Source of the DNA: Arenicola marina
Taxonomy: Eukaryota > Annelida > Polychaeta > Arenicolidae
Assembly: GCA_964019135.1 (NCBI GenBank)
Contig: OZ025260.1
Span: 23,616,254-23,680,253 of the forward strand
DNA: 64,000 nt
Direction of reading: 5' to 3'
The notes beneath the pieces were generated by a model. That model saw only the letters and a program-made list of their open reading frames with translations. It searched no databases and was not told the DNA's origin. Within the stretch, counting starts at the first letter, position 1. Each line of letters opens with the position of its first letter. Positions 10,580-19,278 of this stretch are shown here, in pieces. A program made the position numbers and the translations under genes.

Positions 10580-10650
10580 CCCGTTCAGTAGACTAGAGAG
10601 AACCCATCGCTTTGTTGAGTCCTGAGCCCGAGCGTTTAATTCACCCATAA
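10580..10650 (+). mobile_element. 5'-truncated 3' end of the Penelope-like element (fragment B)
   Basis: About 70 bp beginning CCCGTTCAGTAGACTAGAGA and ending TTCACCCATAA, identical to the end of the full element (15755-15825). It lies 160 bp upstream of the full copy, so it could instead be read as an upstream partial repeat of the kind Penelope-like elements often carry. The target duplication favours a separate insertion. Confidence 0.8.
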
Positions 10651-10810
10651 TACATACATACATACATACACACAAACACGACCAACCGACATATGCCGAA
10701 AATTGAAAATTTCAATTTTCGTCATAACAAGAAGTCAGTGAGGATACTGATGATGACGAAAATCGACTTTGGATCAAAGAGCGTGTATTTTGCAACCAGT
10801 CCCGACTGTC
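10651..10810 (+). repeat. 160-bp target duplication, left arm
   Basis: From TACATACATACATACATACA to CAGTCCCGACTGTC. I see no difference from 15826-15985 on the other side of the element, so the insertion is recent. Confidence 0.85.
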
Positions 10811-10867
10811 CCCCACCCCGTAAACGATAGTTTCTGGGGAACAGGTAGAGATGGGGAGGGGAATGAC

Positions 10868-12433
10868 ATGTTCGGAGCCCTCCTGAACCAACTTCTCCGC
10901 AAACAAACACCAAACATTCCGAAAACAAAACAAAACAAGATATACACACCAGCCACATACACGCCTACTGTTAGCGCTCCCCTACCGACACACAATAAAT
11001 ATCATCTACTTTCTACTGACACTACTGAAGGCAGAGACAACACAAACAGGCCAATGACACAGAAATCCGCATCACCGGGCACACCTACACCCCTCGGCAC
11101 CAACTTCACCCCACCCCACCCCACTACCACAGCTGCACCCCGTACGGGGGAGGCAGACGATACACTCATAGCGGGGACGCCGTCCCAACAGGACTCAGAC
11201 TCTTGGGTACCGGAAACCCCGCCCCGCCTCCAGGGGCCTGCCCGTCAGACACAATTGATGACCGACTGCTCCCCTCCTCCCCCGACATTGCCTCCCCAGC
11301 CGATGGACAATACAGAGACTGTTGGTATTACGGATGACACAGCTAATCCGCCAGACTACTGCACCCTCACTCCCCCTTCCTCGTCTGTCCTATCACATGA
11401 CTCGTTGGCCACCCGACCTGCAAACCCCGTCACGCTCCCTGACTCCACGGAGGACCTACCATCTTCATTGTCAGCTCCCTCTTCACCACAGACACGAGGA
11501 CGGCACGTGACACAGACAGTGACGATCCCAGCTCCCACCCCTGCCAATGACTCGGCCGCGACTGACCTAGACTACCCACCACTTTCCCCCACTCATAGCA
11601 CAGACACACCTCTACCACAGTCCGATTTGACACAATCATACGCAAACGCACTGACCACTCCCATAAACCTGACACCCAACTCCTTACCAGTGTCGACCAA
11701 GGGTTTCTTTGGACCCAGGAACATCCTCTCCACACTAACACCTCTTAGACACATGTTGTCTGCCACACCTAAACGCCACACGCCTCCTTCACCAGATAGC
11801 CCAACGAGCCCTTCATCACACCCACCAGCACACAAGAAATCCAGACACCTCTCATCGAAAAACTCTGACACGCGCATACACACCATTCAAGTCAACAGAC
11901 ACAGCGGAGGGACCAAAATGAAGCATTCATGGCGCTTACCCACTATTGGAAAACCAACGTTGGTCATTGGCGACTCCAACCTGTCAAATATCACTCACAG
12001 CCCCACACCAGATATACAGATTGAAAGTTATCCGGGGGCTCAATTCAGACACATGTCTACACTGGTCAGACAGTACGTACACACCGAAACACCGGACAAT
12101 GTCATACTCAGCGTCGGCATTAACAACAGGCACTCAAAAACACAAACAACCTCACTACCTGAGCTTAGAACCCTACTAACGACAACACAAAAAACATTCC
12201 CTCAAGCCAAAGTTTACATGGCCCACATTAACTTCTCAGACGGGCTAACCGACTCGGACAAACGCAACTTGTCACTCATAAACGAAGCCATACAAACACA
12301 TAAGTCTGTCATCGCACTGCCACCCCTACACCACACGAAATTCACGATAGACAGAAATGACAGATCCGCCATACACTGGACAACAGACACAGCAAATACA
12401 TTGCTGCGCCATTGGCTACAACATTTAAACTAG
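10868..12433 (+). CDS. ORF1 of Penelope-like element: Pro/Thr-rich region plus SGNH/GDSL-type hydrolase domain
   Basis: The first ATG in the frame is 10868 (MFGALLNQLL), giving 521 residues to the TAG at 12431-12433; the frame is open further upstream but without ATG. Residues 30-350 are low-complexity, rich in Pro, Thr and Ser, and probably disordered. Residues 360-521 look like an SGNH hydrolase: TLVIGDSNLSNI with GDS at 368-370 (nucleophile block), ILSVGINNRHSK with G417 and N419, and AIHWTTDTANTLL with H503 near the end. Esterase-like ORF1 domains are known from CR1-type LINEs and some tyrosine-recombinase retroelements. Finding one in a Penelope-like element is unusual to my knowledge. 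Role unknown; membrane or RNP association has been proposed for such domains elsewhere. The -1 slippery heptamer overlaps its last codons. Confidence 0.8.
   Translation: MFGALLNQLLRKQTPNIPKTKQNKIYTPATYTPTVSAPLPTHNKYHLLSTDTTEGRDNTNRPMTQKSASPGTPTPLGTNFTPPHPTTTAAPRTGEADDTLIAGTPSQQDSDSWVPETPPRLQGPARQTQLMTDCSPPPPTLPPQPMDNTETVGITDDTANPPDYCTLTPPSSSVLSHDSLATRPANPVTLPDSTEDLPSSLSAPSSPQTRGRHVTQTVTIPAPTPANDSAATDLDYPPLSPTHSTDTPLPQSDLTQSYANALTTPINLTPNSLPVSTKGFFGPRNILSTLTPLRHMLSATPKRHTPPSPDSPTSPSSHPPAHKKSRHLSSKNSDTRIHTIQVNRHSGGTKMKHSWRLPTIGKPTLVIGDSNLSNITHSPTPDIQIESYPGAQFRHMSTLVRQYVHTETPDNVILSVGINNRHSKTQTTSLPELRTLLTTTQKTFPQAKVYMAHINFSDGLTDSDKRNLSLINEAIQTHKSVIALPPLHHTKFTIDRNDRSAIHWTTDTANTLLRHWLQHLN
12424..12430 (+). 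promoter_or_regulatory. Candidate programmed -1 frameshift site, U UUA AAC
   Basis: In the ORF1 frame the end reads CAT TTA AAC TAG. T TTA AAC is the canonical X XXY YYZ heptamer, the one used by coronaviruses, in the correct phase and touching the stop. A slip back of one base continues into ORF2 as TTT AAA CTA GGT. ORF2 has no ATG before 12805. Short stems can form downstream (for example GGTGA 12445-12449 with TCACC 12453-12457), but a convincing pseudoknot is not proven by eye. Confidence 0.65.
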
Positions 12434-14733
12434 GTCACACAGAGGGTGATGATCACCACAACCAACAAAAACAACCACATAACATAATCAACTTATCTAA
12501 GTTGCAATTAACTCCAGGAGACATCTCGCTCTTAGATAAAGGTTTATCTTTCGTCCCTACACCCAAAGTACAATCCACGCCCATCTTACAAGCCGTGCAC
12601 AGTTTCAGTAGAAAGCTCAAACTTCATAACTTTTTCGAGAAGCTCCCGTGGAAATGCAGACTACGAGATAAACTGCCCTTTACAGGCAAATCCCAATGGA
12701 CACCCCCGGATAGTAGACTTGACAAAGCGGTGATAGAGTGTGTTTCGGGATTTACAGCGGAGAGCGAGGCATTACGCATTCAGATTGAGAGGGATAATCT
12801 ATCTATGGAGGAACAAGTAGCATTAAAACGGCTTAAAGCCAATAAAGACATAGTCATTAAGAAAGCAGACAAAGGGTCTGCAGTTGTTATTATGGACCGG
12901 GAAAGTTATCTCTTTGAAGGTTACCGCCAACTGCAGAACCGCGATCACTATAGGCTTCTGGGAGAACCTTTATATCCAAAAACCGCTAATTTAATTAGAG
13001 ATATATTAGGAGATCTGAAAGATAACCACTTTTTGGCGGATAAACAATTGGATTATCTTTCACCTCCAGCTAATATCCGACCACGACGTTTCTACATGCT
13101 ACCTAAAATACATAAGCCCCAGGATAAGTGGACGGTCCCCAATAAGATACCACCAGGTCGGCCGATAGTTTCAGATTGCAATAGCGAATCAGAGACAGTT
13201 GCAGGGTATATAGATAGCTACATCAAGGATAAAGCGAACCAGCACCCCTCGTATATTAAAGACACCAATGATTTTCTGAGCAAAATTCGGGATTTACATA
13301 TCCCGGATAATGCACTACTTATTACTTTAGACGTAGATAGTATGTATACGAACATAGACCACGAGAGAGGACTGAATGCGCTAAGGGAGGCTTTGGAAGG
13401 GGCGGGTAACACTACACAGAGCGATGCCATCATGAAATTATTAGAACTCTCGCTTACCCGAAATGACTTTGTATTTGACGATAAATATTTCTTACAAATT
13501 AGCGGGACGTCGATGGGAAAGAAATGGGCACCGCACTTTGCTGATATTTACATGGCTAAATTTGAGAGAGAAGCCCTAGCTAAGTGCCTTAACCAGCCTT
13601 TAGCTTACTTTAGATTTCAAGACGATATATTCATGATATGGACCCATGGGATCAAGGCGTTTGAAGATTTTTTGGCGGTTTTCAACTCACATGAACCACC
13701 CATCAAGTTTAAGGCGGAGATTCGGATTTGCTCCATTGATTTCTTAGATACCACGATTTTTAAATGCCCAGACGATAAGAATACCCTTTTGTCTAAGGTT
13801 TACTTTAAACCCACAGACACGCATCAGCTACTCCACAAAGCCTCATTTCACCCCAAACATACGTTCACAGGCATAGTCAAATCCCAAATTATACGTTATC
13901 TTAGAATTTGTTCACGACAATCCGATTTCGAAGAAGCTTGGACCATACTTTTTAACTCGCTCTCTAAACGTGGTTATGCTAAACGTTGGTTACGTAAACT
14001 GAAACGCGAGACGATTAGCCATCTGCAGACCCTAGAACGAGTAGAGTACAGCCTTGATTGCAATCCAACTTCTAGCCACTCGGGGGCTGGACCTTGTGAT
14101 AACAACAGGTGTCTGACGTGTAGTTTAATCCCACGCTGTGAAAACTTCACCAGCAGTGTGACCAAGGAGACGTTTGGTATTAATTCCAAATTGGATTGCT
14201 CTTCCAGCAATATCATTTATTTATATACTTGTAGGATTTGTAGTATGCAATACGTTGGGGAGACGGGAAAGTCACTTCGGGAGAGGCATAACCGCCATAG
14301 AGCGGCACTTAAAGCAAAAAACCCTGCAGAAGCCCTCTACACGCATTTAGCAGATAATCATCCAGACGTATACGCGGAAGAAGACCACTATATCTTGATT
14401 CCTATAGAACAAGTAAGCAACCAGTCTTCCCCAACTCTAACTAAATTGGAGAGACTAAAACGGGAAACTTATTGGATTGAGAACCTTAATACTTTTATGG
14501 ATTCAGGCCTTAATGCTAAAACATTTACATTAAAAGCCCCACTTAGCCAGAAGACTCTACCATTGGTAATACCCTTTAGTAAAACGGCCAGTATCACAGC
14601 TCATATAATAAAGAAACACATCAAAGAACTCCAATCGAATGACGAGTATAATGAGTTTGACTTTAAACTTATCACGGCGTATTCTAGGCACGAGAAATTA
14701 AGGGATTGTCTCGTCAGTTCGAAACTAAAATGA
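12424..14733 (+). CDS. ORF2 of Penelope-like element: reverse transcriptase plus GIY-YIG endonuclease
   Basis: Open from within the ORF1 end to the TGA at 14731-14733, about 769 residues counted from the slippery site. Numbering from codon 12412, blocks are: KKADKGSAVVIMDRESY (150-166), typical of the region before the Penelope fingers; FYMLPKIHKP (227-236) and PPGRPIVSDCNSESE; motif A LDVDSMYTNIDHE (306-318); ISGTSMGKKWAPHFADIY (363-380); and motif C FRFQDDIFMIW (400-410), with the catalytic DD preceded by Q. Then comes a Cys pair CDNNRCLTC (562-570), and GIY-YIG as IIYLYTC (601-607) with QYVGETGKSLRERHNRH. The C-terminal endonuclease marks an endonuclease-plus Penelope-like element. The first in-frame ATG (12805) would drop about 130 residues, so frameshifting or another recoding route from ORF1 is likelier. 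Confidence 0.9.
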   Translation, partial: FKLGHTEGDDHHNQQKQPHNIINLSKLQLTPGDISLLDKGLSFVPTPKVQSTPILQAVHSFSRKLKLHNFFEKLPWKCRLRDKLPFTGKSQWTPPDSRLDKAVIECVSGFTAESEALRIQIERDNLSMEEQVALKRLKANKDIVIKKADKGSAVVIMDRESYLFEGYRQLQNRDHYRLLGEPLYPKTANLIRDILGDLKDNHFLADKQLDYLSPPANIRPRRFYMLPKIHKPQDKWTVPNKIPPGRPIVSDCNSESETVAGYIDSYIKDKANQHPSYIKDTNDFLSKIRDLHIPDNALLITLDVDSMYTNIDHERGLNALREALEGAGNTTQSDAIMKLLELSLTRNDFVFDDKYFLQISGTSMGKKWAPHFADIYMAKFEREALAKCLNQPLAYFRFQDDIFMIWTHGIKAFEDFLAVFNSHEPPIKFKAEIRICSIDFLDTTIFKCPDDKNTLLSKVYFKPTDTHQLLHKASFHPKHTFTGIVKSQIIRYLRICSRQSDFEEAWTILFNSLSKRGYAKRWLRKLKRETISHLQTLERVEYSLDCNPTSSHSGAGPCDNNRCLTCSLIPRCENFTSSVTKETFGINSKLDCSSSNIIYLYTCRICSMQYVGETGKSLRERHNRHRAALKAKNPAEALYTHLADNHPDVYAEEDHYILIPIEQVSNQSSPTLTKLERLKRETYWIENLNTFMDSGLNAKTFTLKAPLSQKTLPLVIPFSKTASITAHIIKKHIKELQSNDEYNEFDFKLITAYSRHEKLRDCLVSSKLK

Positions 14734-15825
14734 TTAAATAACACCATTACACAGATTGTCTCCTGGAGCTCTACATAGGTGATTGCACATATCTCCAGTA
14801 AAAACCACGCCCACTTATATCGCTGTAGCTGCCCGAGGGTCTGCTTCAGGAAAGCACACTCATTGTTATACCTCATCCTATATCCTCTTTATATAATAGC
14901 TTATCTAACAGACATCGTAAAATAAATAACACCAGCTTTAGGGTGAGCCAGGGACGGCGATATCTAACTGGTCACCGGCGACGCCTCTCCTAACAACTTT
15001 TAGATAACACCTTCCTCATTATGCCAATGATCTTGGGCCAGACGGGTTGGCCAGGAAATCTCTGACGTTTTGAAATTTTCTTAGTATCCTGTATTAATCG
15101 CTTCTGACCAATAACAACCCAGCAGAGGGTGCGAGCCGTGCAGCCAGCCACTGGAGCGACACGCTAATTGGTCTACCTGTTACAATAGCCCAGCTAATCC
15201 CCACTCTAGTACTCCAGGATCGAGGATATAACTACGAGGTCCAAGGTAGACCCTTCAGACAATTTGTCAGCAACTGAAGAAGTCTTTGTGACGAAACCGG
15301 TCTTGCTGATTTCGGGCAGCGATTTTGCATTCTTTCACATATTTGTATTACTTGATTCGCATTTTGCCATCATTTACTTGCCGCATCATCATCTGGATTG
15401 ACTATTCACTTTCATATTGGATTTCATTTTGGATCATTCATCCCGTTGGATATACGGCTTATTTCTCTGGATTCCATCAGGGTGGATTTTCACTCGTCAT
15501 CAGGGTGGATTTTCACTCGTCGTCATTGGACACTGGTCTTCCATCAGATAAGTCGTATCTATCTAACTTTATATTTTTCATTGATATTTGATTGTAGCAT
15601 ATTCACCCATTTATTTCTTTATTACATGCATTACTTGCTATTTGATGCTAGGAGAGTTAGTATTATTGGTACAGTATAATCCCCCACCCTACCCCCACAA
15701 CTAGGACAGGTTGATTTGCTAGTATTATCGTAATCTGCAACGTGTTGATTACGACCCGTTCAGTAGACTAGAGAGAACCCATCGCTTTGTTGAGTCCTGA
15801 GCCCGAGCGTTTAATTCACCCATAA
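14734..15825 (+). other. 3' untranslated region of the Penelope-like element
   Basis: Non-coding. Holds the hammerhead-like fold (15267-15309), a tandem 24-bp duplication around CATCAGGGTGGATTTTCACT (near 15477-15523), and the terminal 70 bp (CCCGTTCAGTAG to CACCCATAA) found again in the truncated fragments upstream. Confidence 0.8.
15267..15309 (+). ncRNA. Hammerhead-ribozyme-like motif in the Penelope-like 3' region
   Basis: Order expected for a type I hammerhead: stem I strand TCAGCAA (15267-15273); core CTGAAGA (15274-15280, fits CUGANGA); stem II GTC/GAC (15282-15284, 15290-15292) with loop TTTGT; GAAA (15293-15296); stem III from the palindrome ACCGGT (15296-15301); cleavage triplet GTC ending at 15302; and closing stem I strand TTGCTGA (15303-15309), a perfect 7-bp match to the first. 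Odd points: one extra A (15281) between core and stem II, and a stem III with no loop, which would need a dimer. Hammerheads with very short stem III, active as dimers, are described for Penelope-like elements, which supports the call. Confidence 0.6.
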
Positions 15826-18256
15826 TACATACATACATACATACACACAAACACGACCAACCGACATATGCCGAAAATTGAAAATTTCAATTTTCGTCAT
15901 AACAAGAAGTCAGTGAGGATACTGATGATGACGAAAATCGACTTTGGATCAAAGAGCGTGTATTTTGCAACCAGTCCCGACTGTCTAGCGTCGCTATTAA
16001 GTGAACGGCGGCCATCGACGAGTAAGGAGTGCCGGTCGATATCGCCGTTCACTCATAATGGGAGCCTCGGCGAAGGGGGGTGCAACCCTTGCGAGCGCTC
16101 TAGCGGCCAAACTAAGCGTCCTAGAGCAATTCTATCGCGATTTTCGCTGGTCAACCCGCCATCCATCTCTCGCTTCAGGCGCTACGAATTTTACTTTTTA
16201 TCTAATAGTACGTCATCATGACGCGACATGACGTCATTTGACGTTTGCAAAAATGCTTAAGATGGCTTCTATTTCTTTAATATAACCTACGTATCAACTC
16301 GGGCTATGATAGCTATTGCCAAAGTGGCTGAAAATAAAGCAAACCCAACATGTCGTAGGAGCACGTTAGCTATGACGTCATTTTTGACGCATACTTATCC
16401 CCTGCGCCAAAAAAGTTCCACACGGTACAAACTGTCCCTGAACACAACCTGCAACGTCAAGCGACCCGAAAGTCGCCATACCTTGTAATAGCTGAGTAAT
16501 AGCCTACGTAAGATATGTGACGTCATGACGTCATGGTGACGTTATGACATGACGCACGACAAAGTCCAAGCGGCAATATGCCAAGCTTTACTGCCACAAC
16601 TTATTCGATTAAAGAGCTAGGCGATAGAAAGATTAGTCCTTCAGCTATGGCTTGGCGAAATGGTCAAAACTTGCATTAGCTTATCATTGCGGAAACACGG
16701 AGACCGACGACAAGAACAAAGAACACTGTAGGCGAAGCGATATAGCAACCAATTTGTTTCTTTTACTATATTTCTGACCATCAATGTTCCCTACCATTTG
16801 ACGCAACATCACAGCTGTAGCTTGTTTTTCTGATTTTTGACGATTTTTTCAAGATGGACACAATCTCCATTCACTCATCATTGGCGGCCCCTCGAAGGTG
16901 TCGTCCCACTTCGGAGCGCTCTAGCACCATTACTAGACAAGACCCGCCTAATTAAAGCACTAAGTGATCTGAAGATGCTTATTGGTAACTAGTTGGCGAA
17001 AAGAATGCAATTTTAGCATTTGTATTTGATTTTTGACGATTTTTCTTTCAATGGCAAGAATCTGTATGTTGATCATTAGGCCAGTGGCTTCGTTGCCATG
17101 GAAACAAAAAGTAATACAGAGATTGCCGTGTTTTTCTTATAACTTGCTTTAAGATTATATTACCTCACTGTGTGGCGAAGGAAGCTGAAATAGCTTGAGC
17201 GGAAGTAGGTCATATTTGATCAAGTTCATTTTTCCCCATAGGATCCCATGTTAAACGATTTCGACTATATACCGAAAAGTAATGTGGCTATGGAACCATG
17301 TTGACAGATTATGACTCAGCTTAGTATTATCCATCCACAGATGCAAGCATTGAGTGATGGCTTGAATAGGACACCCGCGGGAGCCTCTGCTAACACCAAA
17401 AAGCCGTATCTTTCACCATGGGCCAAATTTCAAAAAAATCCTGTGACGTCGCTTTGTTCTCCAATTGCATATGATAAGCACTGTTGCTACAAGGTATCAT
17501 GTTTAACTAAGACAAAAATCCCGGTGTTGTTTGGTGGAGGCACTTGCGACATACGCGACAAAACATTTTTTCCCAGCCTAAAGATACAACCCTTTTAACA
17601 TGGGAAATGCCCCCGGCCCTGGAACCGGAAGTAAGATAGGAACGTATTGTTTTTAGTTTGTAGGTATACGAGGAACTACTTTCCCTACAATATAATGCTA
17701 CTCTCGCATTTTTGTGATTTTTTTCTGATTATTGATGATTTTTTGTAAGTACCGAAAGTGACGTCATCGTTACGTCACGTGACGTATCAGGAAACTCTAA
17801 GATTCGACACAACTCATCTCAATTCAGATTTCTATGACATATTTGAACATCATAGCGATAGCTTGATGGCAAATGTACCAAAAAGCGAAAAAACTGACAG
17901 AGGTCATTTAGTGCGTTTTCCGCAAAACCTATGACCTCGTTTTCCTCGAAAATGAGTATTACGCATCAAAAAGTAAACAATACCCGAAAACTGCACCTGA
18001 AAGAGGGGCACATTCTGAAACTAATTCGAGATCTCTGGCTTGAATATTAACGGAGATATAAGCGTTTTTAGTTTTTTTTTCACAAAATCGCTGTGACCTT
18101 GACCTTTGAACTTTCGACCTGCGTGACGAGAATGTTATAGCCCTATTAGCTGGCTATAAGATGTTAAAGATTGCGAAACGATACATGTAGCAGTTAGGCC
18201 ACAAAGACTTCCCGTTTTCGAGTGGGACAGACATACATACATACATACATACACAC
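15826..18256 (+). repeat. Unit 2, right part (starts with target duplication)
   Basis: 15826-15985 repeats 10651-10810, with the head at 15904. It then runs through a complete long unit: GTTGCCATGGAAAC at 17092, TGACGTCA cluster near 17758, TGACCTTGACCTTTGAACT near 18094 and a short (TACA)n near 18232. It ends in ACACAC directly before the next head, without the usual palindrome. Confidence 0.85.
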
Positions 18257-19278
18257 AAGAAGTCAGTGAGGACACTGATGATGACGAAAATCGACTTTGG
18301 GTCAAAGGGCGTGTACTTTGCGACCAGTCCCGACTCTCTAGCGTCGCTATTAAGCGAACGGCGGCCATCGACGAGTAAGGAGTGCCGGTCGATATCGCTA
18401 TTCACTCATAATGGGAGCCTCAGCAAAGGGGGGTGCAACTCTTGCGAGCGCTCTAGCGGCCAAACTAAGCGTCCTAGGGCAAATCTGATGAGATTTACCA
18501 TAGATAAGCCGACATCTCTCTCTCGCTTCATGTCAAATCTGGGTTCCCTAGCTCAAATATTAAGCGAGTTATGGCCCTTTGAACTGAAAACGCCACAAAA
18601 GTCCCATAGAGAAATGCCGTCGGCCCTGAAACCGGAAGTAAGATAGGAACGTATCGTTGTTAATTTGTGGCCATAAGGGGAACCTCGTTTCCTACAAAAT
18701 GACGCTACTCCCGCATTTTTATGATTTTTTTCCGATTTTTGACGATTTTTGGTAAGTACCAAAAGTGACGTCATCGTGACGTCACGTGACGCATCAAAAC
18801 ACTCTAAGATTCGACACAAATCATCTCAGTTCATATTTCTATGACATATTAGAACGTTATAGCGATAACTTGAAGGTAAATGGGTCATCAGGCGAAAACA
18901 CTGACAGAGGTCATTTAGTGCGTTTTCCTCAAAACTTGTGAGCTCATATTACTCGAAAATGAATATACGCATCAAAAAGTGAACAATACATGAAAACTGC
19001 GCCCTAATTAGTAGCACATTCTGGAACTTACCAGAGATCTTTAGCTTTAATATTAACGGAGATATAAGCGTGTTCAATGATTTTTGTCAAAACATCGCTG
19101 TGACCTTCACCTTTGACCTTTCGATCTGCGTGATGAGTATATCGTAGCCCTATCGCCAAGCTATCAGGCACAAACTAATGCGAATTAATGTATACGGTTG
19201 TTAGGACGCAATGAGACTTGCAATTCTCGAGTGAGACAGACATACACGCCTTTTGGACGGGAAGACCGACAAAGAACC
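18257..19278 (+). repeat. Unit 3, short form (1.02 kb)
   Basis: The head is followed at once by the CCATAGAGAAATGCCGTCGG tail section, so the 1.4-kb middle with the X-box-like site is absent. Ends with ACGCCTTTTGGACGGGAAGA and CCGACAAAGAACC instead of (TACA)n plus palindrome. The copy at 52841-53862 has nearly the same length and end, so it is a stable subfamily. Confidence 0.85.

Larger units (their letters stand above)
10811..15825 (+). mobile_element. Penelope-like retroelement with SGNH ORF1, apparently intact
   Basis: A 5.0-kb insertion into a repeat unit. The left edge is where CGACTGTC changes to CCCCACCCCGTAAACG; the right edge is CACCCATAA joined to (TACA)n. Parts: a short leader (10811-10867), ORF1 with a hydrolase domain, ORF2 with reverse transcriptase and GIY-YIG endonuclease overlapping ORF1 in the -1 frame, a 1.1-kb 3' untranslated part with a hammerhead-like fold, and a 3' end shared with two truncated neighbours. 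Both reading frames are long and uninterrupted, and the flanking 160-bp duplications look identical, so the copy is young. The short leader may mean slight 5' truncation. Penelope-like elements are a separate retroelement class related to telomerase RT; exact clade needs a tree. Confidence 0.9.

Noticed and set aside
10580-10650. Fragment B as a long terminal repeat of the Penelope-like element
   Set aside because: It is only the last 70 bp of the element and is separated from it by a 160-bp target duplication, so an independent truncated insertion explains it better.
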